29,454 nt of DNA from Chara braunii (Eukaryota > Streptophyta > Charophyceae > Charales > Characeae): contig BFEA01000298.1 in NCBI GenBank assembly GCA_003427395.1, forward strand, positions 880,238-909,691, given 5' to 3'. The notes beneath the pieces are model-generated. The model did not search any database. It was not told the DNA's origin and worked only from the letters and a program-made list of their open reading frames with translations. This document shows positions 9,636 to 20,078 of this stretch, in pieces. The stretch's first letter is position 1. Every line of letters starts with the position of its first letter. Position numbers and translations under genes: made by a program.

Positions 9636-10505
9636 ATCAACAATAACAAAACCCCCACCGACGAATCCAGAACACCGAGTTTCGGGAGGAAAGTAGTAGC
9701 GCCCTCTGATCTTGGCAACAGCTTCTCGTACGTCTCACTCGCATACACGTATCCTTTCCTCGTTGTACGGGAAGGGGCGTGGCGGGGGCACGGGAAGTTG
9801 GCGCCCGGTCGGGTTGAGGCCGTCAGTCCACATGGCAACAAAAGAAAGCACAAAACATTTTTTTCTTAATCATACATCATACGTTCGACACTCCAGGCAA
9901 CCAGATCATCCAGTCGATCAGCCAATCATCCTCCCAATCATCCTATAACAAGCTCTCTAATACGACCCACTGCATCTACATATCAAAGCGAGAGAAGCGA
10001 AGTTACCATAATTCATCCATTATAACATAACATGACAGAAAGGGAGTGAGGGAGAATAGACACAGATCAGAGGGGAGGAACGAGTAGAAGACAATCACAG
10101 AATGTCCGGCGATTTTGTCCAGGGAAATTCCGGCTTAAAAGCCAAGTGATCAGAACTCACGCTCGAAGCTACAGATGTTGAGACGAAAGAGGCACTTTCG
10201 TCATAAAAATTCCACCATGGCCCCAGGCCATGCACCCACTTCCTTCCGATTCCAATTTCTCACAAGCACTGACGATCCCGGTCGTCACGTGCTAATTCAC
10301 CATAGTGATCGTCACCCTGCCAACTTAGTCTCTGCACGGTCTGGCCTAGATCCCACAGTTCCTCGGGCGATCCAGCGCTCCGCCACCAAGGCTATAGTCA
10401 GCTCGTCGGGACTTTTCGACTCGCACCTTCCCACATACCGTCTAGCCACTGCTTCCCGGAAGTTGGTTGATGAGTCGAGAGAAAGAGTTTCGGAATCGCT
10501 TGCGG

Positions 10506-10513
10506 AATTTATA
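10506..10513 (-). promoter_or_regulatory. TATA box of LTR copy A
   Basis: The minus strand reads TATAAATTCCGCAAGCG. The same TATAAATT followed at fixed spacing by GCAAGCG occurs in LTR B (19064-19071) and in U3 copy D (18028-18035). It places the U3/R boundary about 0.95 kb from the U3 end of copy A. Confidence 0.7.
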
Positions 10514-11719
10514 GTTGCGAAAAAGGAGATAGACGTTGGGAAGGGTTAGGACTGAGGTAGGGAGGGGCATGGGGAAGTTCGGGGATAATCGCCCGTCGAA
10601 AGCCATGTCGATCCTTCGGAGCCCAGTCGTAGCCAATCAGAATCGTCGTGTATCAGGAATTTCCTTCCTACACGGCGCATCTCCTTGGCTAGAGGGAATG
10701 AAGAGGGAGTCAACAGAGTATTTCGGCACGAGGATTAGAGCGGGAAGAAGAAGAGCGCGAAGAATGGCGCGAAACGGAACCAAGATTCAGACGATCAAGA
10801 AAGAGAAAAAGGTGTGTGCGGCGAGGGAGAGAAGGAAAACGGTTACAGAGAAAGAAGGAGCGTGAGCGCGAAGAAGAGAGTGTCAAAGGTAGCGAGGGAA
10901 GCGGGGAGGGGAGGTTCGCATGCATGGCGCCGACGTGAAGGCAAAAAAGGCACCGAAATAGTTACAGTTAATTCAAAGTTGAAAAGTACCATATTCGCAC
11001 GTAGAGCGAGCATGGGAAAAAGTCCTATACCTATTCAAATTCCTACGAAAATTCCCGGAGTTTTCAAAGACGAAGTCGAGAGCATTCATACACAAGAAAG
11101 GACACATCAGGTTCCGCTCATTCCTGAATTCCTAACTGTCGACCCAAATTCCTAGCACGCTTGCTAAGGCGAGCGTAATTCCCATGTATTTCTCGAATTG
11201 CGAAAAGATGAAATTCCAAAAGCCGATCCAAAAAAAAATGACGAAGGTCCTGAGAAGGACGGGCCTCCCTGATTACAAACAATGTACATTCATTCATGGA
11301 AATACAAAAAGAGGCCCCGTCGGCCTGTTTGCAAGAACACCAAAATTCGAGAAAGAGCGGGGGGAGGGGGTTGGAAGATGGCGCAGGTCCGGAGGTTGGC
11401 GCGTTACATATGTGACGCTCAGGGGGTTCCAAAATTATGAGATCTCCTGATTGCACGCACGAAAGCTAGTTTATATAGCGGAGGGGGAATGAGGAGGTGA
11501 GGAGATGAATGAGGGACCCATCGTATCAGAACGAACAAAATCTTGTATAAGCATCAGATTGGGCAGGGGGCCATGCTCACGCCAACTTCAATTGCAATAT
11601 CTTCACGAATTCGCCGGCTCCAGGCTTTCGGGATTTTCTACCATCCAGCCCTATCATGTGCAGCTCCCTGCTTCTTTGATCGGTGGTGGTCGTGCCGGAT
11701 CTTGCCTGGTTCTGCTTCA

Positions 11720-12165
11720 TCACTGGAAGTTCGCTCGGCGGCAGTCGGCAAGGAGAGGGTTATGGAGTGGTCTAGGCCATTCAGCAGGGAGCGGAGGGAA
11801 GTAATCGGGTTCTTCGCCATCGAGATCGACAAAGTGGATGATTCGGTGCGCTCGAGGGAATCGATGGTTGGGTCGGGAGAGGGAGAGGAGGTAGTCGAGA
11901 TACAGGGTAGGGATAGTGCAGAGGATGTTATCGCGTAGGGACTCGTAGTACTCTACTGCGGGAAACGTTCTAGAGATAATGCAGTACAACTCCATATGGT
12001 TGTATTGTCTCCAGGCGACACCGAAGAGAAGGATGTTGAGGGGGATGGACGAGGACTGATGAGGGAACCGTGTGCATAAGAGTCGTGCGGCAAAGTGGTG
12101 ACAGAAGAGCTGGTTGGCGAAAATGCGGTAGTTTAGAGGGAACTCGATGTGGGGAAGAGGAGAAA
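11720..12165 (-). pseudogene. third-ORF (ORF3) C-terminal domain, copy A
   Basis: The minus strand reads openly from about 12160 and includes 'IPLNILLFGVAWRQYNHM', 'ELYCIISRTFPAVEYYESLR' and 'TIPTLYLDYLLSL'. It aligns with copy B (20079-20570): 'FPLHVLLFSATWREYNNI', 'EVYCIISGTIPACENYENFR', 'TLPTLYPDYLASL'. About half the residues agree over some 57 positions. The ORF lies between the internal region and the 3' LTR, where an env-like or accessory ORF sits in other Ty3 elements. I do not recognise a domain. Upstream, the copy is disrupted by a tandem duplication and then lost near 12.4 kb. Confidence 0.65.
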
Positions 12166-12205
12166 AGGAGAGAGAATCAAAAGGGCGACGGTAGATCGGA
12201 CGAGG

Positions 12206-12386
12206 TCCGTGATAATCGGAGCGGCGAGGGCAGCCGTAGGTGGCATGAAATTTTTGTCCTGTGGTCCAATCGACTTCCTACCTCCTGAGGTCCCTCGGAG
12301 GTGAAGGATCCGTGATAATCGGGGCGGTGAGGGCAGTCGTAGGCGTCATGAAATTTTTGTCTTGTGGTCCAGTCGACTTCCTACCG
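12206..12386. repeat. imperfect tandem duplication, period 104 bp
   Basis: The unit starting 'ccgtgataatcgg.gcgg.gagggcag' and ending 'tcgacttcctacc' occurs at 12206-12282 and again at 12310-12386. The copies differ at a handful of sites, mostly transitions. It lies in the ORF3 remnant of copy A and breaks its frame. Confidence 0.8.
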
Positions 12387-12389
12387 GGC

Positions 12390-12845
12390 AGCGCACGGTC
12401 ATCCTAGGTCTTCAACATTCGGCTACGAAGGAACCTAACGCCAACGGTAACCGTTGTAGACCTGTCAGCCCCCGTCGTCGTCGTCGACCACCGTTCTCCC
12501 AAGCAGTGCGTGGCGGCAAACGGAAAGGGGTCCAACGGTCGACAAATTCGAATATTTTAGCCGAGTGAAGTTTTTATTCCCGGGTGTGCTCCATGACGTT
12601 GATCCAAGGACGTTTTTTTGTCGGCTTCTGCGGTCTGTCATTTGCTGCCCTCTTTTTGTCACCATTTGGTGGAGGCGTACCGGCGACGTGCAGTTACTGC
12701 CCTTCCCCCCGTGTCGTTCATGGTCGACGTCTTCTGAAGGTTGCCGCTGCTGTTCCTGGTCATCATTGCGCTTCTCCTCATTGTCTTCTTCCACATCTGC
12801 ATCCTCAGCAGGCTGCTTGGAGGCACACGCAAGAGGCGTTCAGCG
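12390..12845. other. junction region between copy A and the trihelix pseudogene
   Basis: No confident gene. A minus-strand frame at 12465-12794 is rich in Glu, Gln, Asp and Arg and could be a fragment of coding sequence, but I cannot match it to a family. Confidence 0.3.
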
Positions 12846-14606
12846 ATGAAGGTCGTCATTATGGACGGGCGGCAGGCAAAGAACAGGTCTTCAGTGGACC
12901 GATTCGGAAGCCAGCGTGCACGCAGCATCCCGGCAAGCAGTGCACGGGCACACGCCCCGTCTGCATACGTGCACCTGCCATTGCAGGAATAACCTCTATC
13001 GGATACGTCAGATGAGGAGGAGGAGGAAGCACGGTCACGTACCGTGGCACTGGGAAGCGGCTCCACCCAGGAGTGGGCGGGGAGCCAGTTGTATGGGAAT
13101 TGTGAGACGGCGTCTCGCCAGTCCTTCACCGAACTGCTAGAAGACGGCATACGCGAAAGCGGCACTATAAACGGCGTCAATCTTTCATTCGGCCTGTGCA
13201 GCGGGAGCTCATCGACCGCCACACGCACTGTCCTCGTGAACCAACACCCTGACGACGACGCAGGGCAGGTGACGATAGTGGGCCGATCTGCAAAGGCTCC
13301 CTCCGGGGAGTGGGTGGCGTTAGAGAAGACAAGGGAGCGTTCGAGAGTGCAATCGACGCTGTCGTTAGCAGCACATGCCGTTGGCAGTCGACCAAAGTGG
13401 ATGCAGCCTCCATCGTTGTTGTCGAGAGGTAGCAGCAAGGGGAGCCGCACGCCTGACCGTGGGCCGGCGGACGAAGATTTCGTGTCCGGTAGTCGTGAGC
13501 GGGATGGGAGGCAAGTGTGGGCAGAACATCAGCAGCAGGTGCGTCGAGAACACGAGGAGTCGATAACGCGTGGGGTGCAGCGACTGCACGTGCGGGAGGT
13601 GAACACAGAGAAGGAGCCAGCGGTGCTGGACCCCGACGATTACGAGGACGCTGTCGAGGACAAGGAACGGCACGACGACGAGATGGGCGACATTTGGCCG
13701 ATGCGGAAGAAATCCATGGGTGCGAGGGGCGAGACCAGCAAGGCTCCAGCGTCGTCTTCGTGTCGGGGAAAACGAGCGCAGCCTGCAAGGAGCGAGGGGG
13801 AAGGCGATGTGGAGGCCGAGAGCGGGCGGAACTCCTAGTCAGTCGACCACATTATGGCCCTCATCAGGGCGAAAAGGGACCAGGATGCGCATTTGCAGGG
13901 GATGGGGCACGCATACACTCGCATGAAGCCGAGGGAATGGAAGTGTTCAAATGTTGAAGAGAGGTTGAAGAAGGTGGGTGTTGAAAGGACAGCGGACAGG
14001 TGCGGGAAGAAATGGGACAACTTGATGCAGCAGTTCAAGAAGGTGCACTTATTCCTGGGGGAGTCTGGGAAACAGGACTTCTTCCAATTAACGGCGAAGG
14101 AGAGGTCAGTGCATGGCTTCAATTTCACCACGGATCGGGCCGTGTATGAGGAGATCAAGGGGTCGACCGCAAAGAGTCACACCATAAACCCAAAGAATGT
14201 CGTCAACACAAGCCGTTCGGGTGGTGTGCAGCTGCCGTCCGGGGGTTTTGGCGGGCCTGAGTCTGTCGACGATGGGAACGCTGCTGGCGACGGTAACGAA
14301 GAAGATGAGAGCTCGACGAAAGGTTCGTCACCAACAACGGGTACCAGCCGGGCTTTCGGCAGGCGGAAGAACATGAGGCAGCAGACTTTTGAAGCTCTCA
14401 CGGAGTGCATGGAGAAGCATGGAACGCTCATGGTGACAACGATGGAGAGCACTAGCAAGAGGCAGTGCTCCATTTAAGTTCAATAATGTGAAGCCATGGG
14501 AGCGGAGGTTGAGGTCCAGAGAAAGCACTACGCGGCGTCGAACGATGTCAGCAAGCTGATGTGCGATGCATTTTTGGAGATAGCGAAGGCTATACGGGAG
14601 AGGTAG
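12846..14606 (+). pseudogene. trihelix / Myb-SANT-like DNA-binding protein pseudogene
   Basis: One reading frame runs from ATG 12846 (or 12861) to TAG 14604-14606, 587 codons, interrupted by stops at 12990-12992, 13836-13838, 14475-14477 and 14484-14486. Order: a Ser/Arg-rich N-terminus, an acidic patch (SDTSDEEEEE, about 13002-13031), a long hydrophilic linker, a basic stretch (RGKRAQPARSEGEG), then a trihelix-type domain (about 13833-14080) with 'ERLKKVG', 'ERTADRCGKKWDNLMQQFKK', and a C-terminal helical tail that continues past the two late stops ('EVEVQRKHYAASNDVSK', 'FLEIAKAI'). The TAG at 13836 sits where the first conserved Trp of the domain is expected (TGG to TAG). The late TAA codons each fit CAA to TAA. 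Such proteins are host transcription factors or the DNA-binding partner of Harbinger transposases; I cannot tell which. Confidence 0.8.
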
Positions 14607-15070
14607 AGACGTGGGTTCGTGCACTCAACGTCGTCGCCCGTGGATCTTGTTGTCTGCCATTCGCCAATCCGCATCGTCTTCTATCCACGTGGACACGCTG
14701 TCGTCAGTCGTCCAAGCACCAGCCTCCTCCTTGCCACCGATGTCTTCCTGCCTGCCCTTGGGGTAGTATAGGAGAGGAGGGGGGTGGCCGGTACGGGGTT
14801 GTTGGGATAATTCGTTCCGTTTGTGTTGGTTTTATTCGCGTTTTTTTTTTCTTTTTTCATTTCGAAATTAAGACTGTCACCCTCGAGGTCCGGAATGCGT
14901 TAGAGAATACTGTAGATTTGTTTTTTTCTCTCGCGTTTTCGAACGTGTTGGTTGTACTAACGTGCGTGGCATTTTGCCTGGTTTTAGCTTGCGGTTGCCA
15001 AGTCCAAGCCTTGTCCAATTGTCAGCGATTCGTAATTTGACGCAGCCACAACCAGCGTTGTATTTTAAAC

Positions 15071-15073
<3 letters not shown>
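14607..15073. other. gene-free 3' flank of the trihelix pseudogene
   Basis: Contains T-rich runs (14840-14857) but no further coding content. Confidence 0.4.

Positions 15074-15137
<64 letters not shown>
15074..15137. repeat. (CT)n microsatellite, left of the gap
   Basis: About 32 CT units running directly into the N gap. Confidence 0.97.
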
Positions 15138-15771
15138 NNNNNNNNNNNNNNNNNNNNNNNNNNNNNNNNNNNNNNNNNNNNNNNNNNNNNNNNNNNNNNN
15201 NNNNNNNNNNNNNNNNNNNNNNNNNNNNNNNNNNNNNNNNNNNNNNNNNNNNNNNNNNNNNNNNNNNNNNNNNNNNNNNNNNNNNNNNNNNNNNNNNNNN
15301 NNNNNNNNNNNNNNNNNNNNNNNNNNNNNNNNNNNNNNNNNNNNNNNNNNNNNNNNNNNNNNNNNNNNNNNNNNNNNNNNNNNNNNNNNNNNNNNNNNNN
15401 NNNNNNNNNNNNNNNNNNNNNNNNNNNNNNNNNNNNNNNNNNNNNNNNNNNNNNNNNNNNNNNNNNNNNNNNNNNNNNNNNNNNNNNNNNNNNNNNNNNN
15501 NNNNNNNNNNNNNNNNNNNNNNNNNNNNNNNNNNNNNNNNNNNNNNNNNNNNNNNNNNNNNNNNNNNNNNNNNNNNNNNNNNNNNNNNNNNNNNNNNNNN
15601 NNNNNNNNNNNNNNNNNNNNNNNNNNNNNNNNNNNNNNNNNNNNNNNNNNNNNNNNNNNNNNNNNNNNNNNNNNNNNNNNNNNNNNNNNNNNNNNNNNNN
15701 NNNNNNNNNNNNNNNNNNNNNNNNNNNNNNNNNNNNNNNNNNNNNNNNNNNNNNNNNNNNNNNNNNNNNNN
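15138..15771. other. assembly gap (634 N)
   Basis: Unknown sequence. Any open frame spanning it is meaningless. Confidence 0.99.

Positions 15772-15821
<50 letters not shown>
15772..15821. repeat. (AC)n microsatellite, right of the gap
   Basis: About 25 AC units immediately after the gap. With the CT run on the other side, the gap probably falls in a long compound repeat. Confidence 0.97.
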
Positions 15822-15824
<3 letters not shown>

Positions 15825-17292
15825 GGGTAGGTTGTGATGGTGCCGGTGGGAGAGATGGAGGCATTCAGGAAAAAAGGGGGTGGGGGTCTATTGGGGTTGG
15901 GAGTTGGTCTGCGAATGCGGGTGTTGTAGGGGTGGGTTTACATGGTGTGTGCTGCTACATGCCCTGTTTCGGTCGGGCGGGGCTGGGTGCCTTGGGGGTC
16001 GACGACACGTGCCCTGGGTGCCGCCACCGCGGGGTGGACACGGGGTAGGTGCCACGTGCGTTTGCCTGATTGTCCGTTACCCTTCCGCAATGAAGAACGG
16101 CTTCGGAAGTGGAGGACGACAGATGAGGAGACAAAGTGGTCCGATTGGTGCAAACGTGGTGGCGGACGTTGAGGGCGTACTAGATACCATTCGAGGCAAA
16201 TGTGTCGTTGTCAGTTGTCGATGTCTGCCGAAGGATTTGTATTGGCGGGCTACAGGTGTGCCCTCCTCGCCCAACACTGCCCCACATCGCGCATATATAC
16301 AGTGCCTCGCCAAGATCGTCCACCTTACCGCCCATACACCGCCCGTCTTCCGTTGTCGCATACACATCCCCGTCCCGCCATTTCGGCGTCCACCTCGCGT
16401 GCTCGCCTACTGGCGTCGAGTCTATCGCCACGCAATATTGTCGCCAAGCGCTCTACCTTTCGTCCACGCGCTCGCGTCGTGTTGTCTGGCCGTGGCTTGC
16501 AAACCGCGCACTGCAAATCTAGGACACCGTCACTTGTTTTGATTCATCCCCGTCGTCCTTTGCCTCGGTCATCCGTGCGGATGATAGAGGTGGATCCCCT
16601 CCCATCTTTCAACCACCCCTGTCGCCTTCGTCGTCTCGAGCGTCGCCTTCGTTGTGTGAGCCGCACGGATCATCTGCCTTCACACGCACTTACGTTGATC
16701 GTCGTATTCTCAAGCGACAGATATGAAGTCCGTGGCGAGGGAGTCGCTGCTCCATGACGAAGTTTCCACTCAGATCTCCACGTCGGCGAAGCTGCGATCG
16801 ACCACATGCCTGGATCATTGTCGTCGATTGATCGACTGTGTGAACCGTGCCCTTTCGTGGACGATCGCCGTTCAGGACAGTCACGAAGGGGGTACAGTCT
16901 TTGCGCAATGCACGCCATTGTCACTGTGTTGTATCGTTGTCATCAACTTCACCATGTCGCCGCCCGGATTCAAATTTTCCCGCCACTACAAGTTGTACCA
17001 GGCCTGTCCAAACGAACAACAGCCCATGGACCACCGACCCCACCCCACCCTACGGTCGGCAATAATATTATGCGATTGGTCGCGGGGCCCCGTAGGAATC
17101 CTCCTCGGAAGACGGTCCCGAGGATGAGTGGCACGACGGCGGGAATTCTCTATGGTGACCCAAAGGAAAACCCCTTGGGCCCTGAGGACGGCCCTTACAA
17201 CCAAGGCCATTCACACGACTGAGTACCCACACTTAGTCTTCAGCACGCATGAACACCTAGACAAAGCAGCGATGGAGAAGAAGGGAGTCCCT
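15822..17292. other. unexplained stretch, GC-rich, no recognised gene
   Basis: Several overlapping medium-length frames exist on both strands (for example 16200-16757 and 16806-17222 on plus), but none has a motif I recognise. A purine-rich tract GATGGAGAAGAAGGGAG at 17271-17287 sits just before U3 copy D and could be its polypurine tract. If so, sequence left of it should be the 3' internal part of element D, but the conserved ORF3 C-terminus is not visible. Confidence 0.35.
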
Positions 17293-18080
17293 TGCTGTTC
17301 AAAAATAATATCAACAATGTTGGCACTCCATATGTGCTGTGACGAACTATCTTCTGCAACCGCGCGATTTTCTGCGCAGAGCTACTTCGGGGGTTGATCG
17401 GGAAGGGCCCATCAAATTGCATGAGTTCCCTCACATTTTTGGAATTGAGCCTGGTATGGTCCCACAACGGTGGTAGTTGATCGCGCCTTAGTGAGCCCAA
17501 ACGATAACTGCCGCCATAGCTTCTTTCTTGTTCTGCTGTGGGAAATGAGAATTTTGGCGCGATCGTCGCACGGGAAAATCTTTGTGAATTTTCAACTAAC
17601 CCCGCGGGCTCTCGGAATTTTTCTCTCTCAGAATTTCTTTTTGCAATTAGGATTTAGGCAAGGAATTTGGGTGCATCGCAAGTTTGCTGCACGACGCTTC
17701 TTGCTTGCGCACGTTTTGTCGCGTCAGGATTTTTGCTCTGACTTTTTCGCGCCTTAATCTTACGTGTAACTGTAATTCTTGTCTTGGCGGGCATGGTTGT
17801 AAGTGTAATCCTCTCTTTCTTGATATCTTCGCTGCCCCCCCCACTCCCCACGCGCACATACTTTTCCCCCTGTCTTATTGGCCCGGACCATTACATGACT
17901 GAATCGATGTGTGGAGTGTGGCTACGTCCCCCACGCCGCGGCTGGCCATGCAGTCGTAGGCACTGCCTTCCTCCTTCTTCTCTCCCACCCAGGCACAATC
18001 CCGGGCATCTCGCACAAGCATACATGCTATAAATTTTGCAAGCGCGATTAACTCTCTCCCTATGAATTTTGGAGTTAGCG
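17293..18080 (+). mobile_element. isolated U3 of an LTR, copy D, opposite orientation to B
   Basis: The plus strand here aligns along its whole length (by eye roughly 70 percent) with the reverse complement of 19020-19807, the U3 of copy B. Landmarks include 'gcgcgattttctgcgca', 'agcttctttcttgttctgctgtg', 'ttttggcgcgatcgtcgc', 'atcgatgtgtgga.tgt', 'ggccatgcag' and TATAAATTTTGCAAGCG. Similarity stops about 50 bases past the TATA box. From 18083 the sequence is the R/U5 part of copy B in antisense. Start placed at TGCT after a purine tract; another possible start is 17318. Confidence 0.75.
18028..18035 (+). promoter_or_regulatory. TATA box of U3 copy D
   Basis: TATAAATTTTGCAAGCGCGATTA, collinear with the same box in LTRs A and B. 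Transcription from it would now run into antisense LTR sequence of copy B. Confidence 0.65.
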
Positions 18081-18082
18081 AG

Positions 18083-18805
18083 GTATTTCGGGTCCCTCAG
18101 ACTCTCACGATCGGACATCCAAGAGGGAAATTCCTCAGCCATATCCGTTTAGAAAGTTCGGTCCCCTGCATCCTCATATGGCGTTCCAGGTTGACTTACG
18201 CAGGCGAGCGCGTACGTAGCGATTCAACCTTTTCGAGATCGCGACCATACGCGAGCATGCAAGTGGGTTGAGTTGCTGGCCCGACAAGAGGAGGGGGGGG
18301 GGGGTAGTTTAATGTATCAATCGCGTTGGGCATACATGCAAATATCCTACTCGTGCTACACTGGGTGAGGTCCGATCATTACATGCCATCCATGTGACAA
18401 AAAGGAGGAAAGAAGAGAAAGGATCATCAACTTCTTGTAGCACTCTTGGTGATCGAAAGTTAACGACTAAACCAAAACATCCATAATCGAGCGTTTTCAA
18501 TCATATCTGAGCGTATAGCTCACGCCAGTGAACCGTAGATAGAGACAAAACGGCCATCGCAAAACAAGATTGGAAATCCGAAAAGATCGCTAATAAAAGA
18601 GAATTCACATTCCTTCCATGCATACATACAAAATACAAACGACAAGGAAAATCCGAGACGATTTACAAAAGAAGTCCAAAAAGAAGGCCGCGATAAAATC
18701 GACCATGTCCAGATCCAAAATTATACAGATGAACATAAGAAAAGAAAGGGACAACGAACATAACCTCATCCCACACCCACAAATGCTCTCTCTCGCTCTC
18801 TTCCT
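18083..18805. repeat. LTR direct repeat, left copy (pairs with 28785-29454)
   Basis: Nearly identical to 28785-29454 apart from about 20-30 point differences and two indels (a 30-base segment near 18265 and a 27-base segment near 18690 are absent on the right). Several of the differences are C/T or G/A, often at CG dinucleotides. Confidence 0.9.
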
Positions 18806-19063
18806 CCACGCTCCCGATGCGGGCAGTCCATCGCCTCGCATCAACACAGAGTTGTCACCCCCCTTGGTTTTAGCATGCAAGCCAGGTTCGCCCGTGCGCC
18901 ACAATTCGTCGTGGCCCCGGACGTCAACCCCGCATACCCGACACCAGCTCGTCGGATCGCCCAACTCTCGCACGCACTCACCTTCCAAACTTGCTCGTTA
19001 GCCGACCCTCACTGATCGCGCTAACCTCGAATTTCTTAGAGAGCCAACTAATCGCGCTTGCAG

Positions 19064-19071
19064 AATTTATA
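19064..19071 (-). promoter_or_regulatory. TATA box of the 3' LTR of copy B
   Basis: The minus strand reads TATAAATTCTGCAAGCGCGATTA, about 740 bases into the LTR. It marks the U3/R boundary and implies an R/U5 of about 1.7 kb. Confidence 0.7.
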
Positions 19072-20078
19072 ACATGCATGCCTGCGCGAAAGGTACGGGA
19101 TTAAGCCCAGGTGGACAAGAGGAGAAAAAAAGAAGTGCCTACGTTCTGCATGGCCAGGCCGCGGTGTGGGGGTCGTAGTTACATTCCACACATCGATCCG
19201 GTAATTCAGGCGCCCCGGCCAATTAGAACAGAGTATGTGAGGCGAGGAAGAAGAAAAAGGCGGGCAAACACGGGGAAGCCAAGAAAGAAGAAAGATACAG
19301 TTACAATCGCGCCCGCCAAAAACGACAATTGCACAAGATTAAGGGTGCGATCCAGTTAGAGCCCTTGTTCCCAGCGCAGCAAGATGCACGCAAGCGCGAC
19401 GCGGCGAAATTAAGCGTTCCTAAATTCCTAGCCTAAGTCCTAATGGCAGAAAGGAAATTCTGAAAAAGAGAAAAACAATTCCGATATTCCCACGCGATGA
19501 TCGCGCCAAAAATCCCCAGTGCTCACAGCAGAACAAGAAAGAAGCTATGGTACAGTTATTTCTCGCGCCCGTCATGGCGCAACTACCCAACCGTTGGCAC
19601 GGGATTTTCCTGACACCAATCCGACAACTTCCAACCGAAAACGAAAAGAAACAAGGACATTCATGCAGTTTGCCCGCCCAACCCATCTTCTCACAGTTCG
19701 CCCATCCGACCCGTCGTATTTCCCCAAGCAGCTTCGCGCAGAAAGTCGCGCGATCACAGAAAATAGTTTGTCATATATGTGACACCAGGGGTTTCCAATC
19801 TTGAGCAAGTTCCTGCTTGCTCTCTCATGAGGCACCGATCGGCTGATCCGACGATCGGCGCGGAGCTGACACGTGCCACTCACCGTAGGATCTGAGTGTG
19901 GAAGTCGTCCGACCTGGCATGTGCGCGCTCAATCCAAAATGTTGTCCGGGAATGGTAATCTGATAATGGGTGGAGGAGGTGGTGGATGAACTTGTGGAAG
20001 AGGAGGTATGAAGCGGCGAATCTCCCTGTCACTAGTGGGGATCCGGGTGTAATGGACGGTGCGGTGGATGCGGGGGAA

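Larger units (their letters stand above)
9119..11434 (-). mobile_element. complete 3' LTR, copy A (about 2.3 kb)
   Basis: The left terminus matches copy B's LTR end (CAACCTCACGCCC). The exact 19-mer GGGGTGTGCCAAGGATTTT lies at 9192-9210 here and 28076-28094 in B. The right terminus is placed near 11434 because 'TTGGAACCCCC..GCGTCACATATG' on the minus strand aligns with the U3 start of copy B ('TTGGAAACCCC..GTGTCACATAT'); the exact base is uncertain. It contains a TATA box (10506-10513) and the leader ORF. Internal 3' sequence continues to its right, so this is a 3' LTR. A and B share organisation but are well diverged. Confidence 0.75.
18081..19807 (-). repeat. 3' LTR of copy B, truncated
   Basis: Runs from the U3 start (about 19807; TGCT after the purine-rich 'gagagagcaagcaggaa' on the minus strand) through the TATA box and R/U5 to a break at about 18081. 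The final 0.77 kb of the LTR, present in the 5' copy at 28017-28784 and including the leader ORF, is missing. Inverted U3 copy D is joined at the break. Confidence 0.75.

Noticed and set aside
12465-12794. Minus-strand hydrophilic frame (Glu/Gln/Asp/Arg-rich)
   Set aside because: Composition looks coding-like, but I found no family, no start context and no conserved neighbour.
12659-13450. 263-codon minus-strand frame
   Set aside because: Antisense to the trihelix pseudogene; Ser/Arg/Pro-rich shadow without motifs.
14877-15864. Long open frames across the N gap on both strands
   Set aside because: They consist of microsatellite translation and unknown residues.
16200-17222. Overlapping plus-strand frames of 134-185 codons
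   Set aside because: No motifs, frames overlap in different phases and composition is that of GC-rich non-coding DNA.
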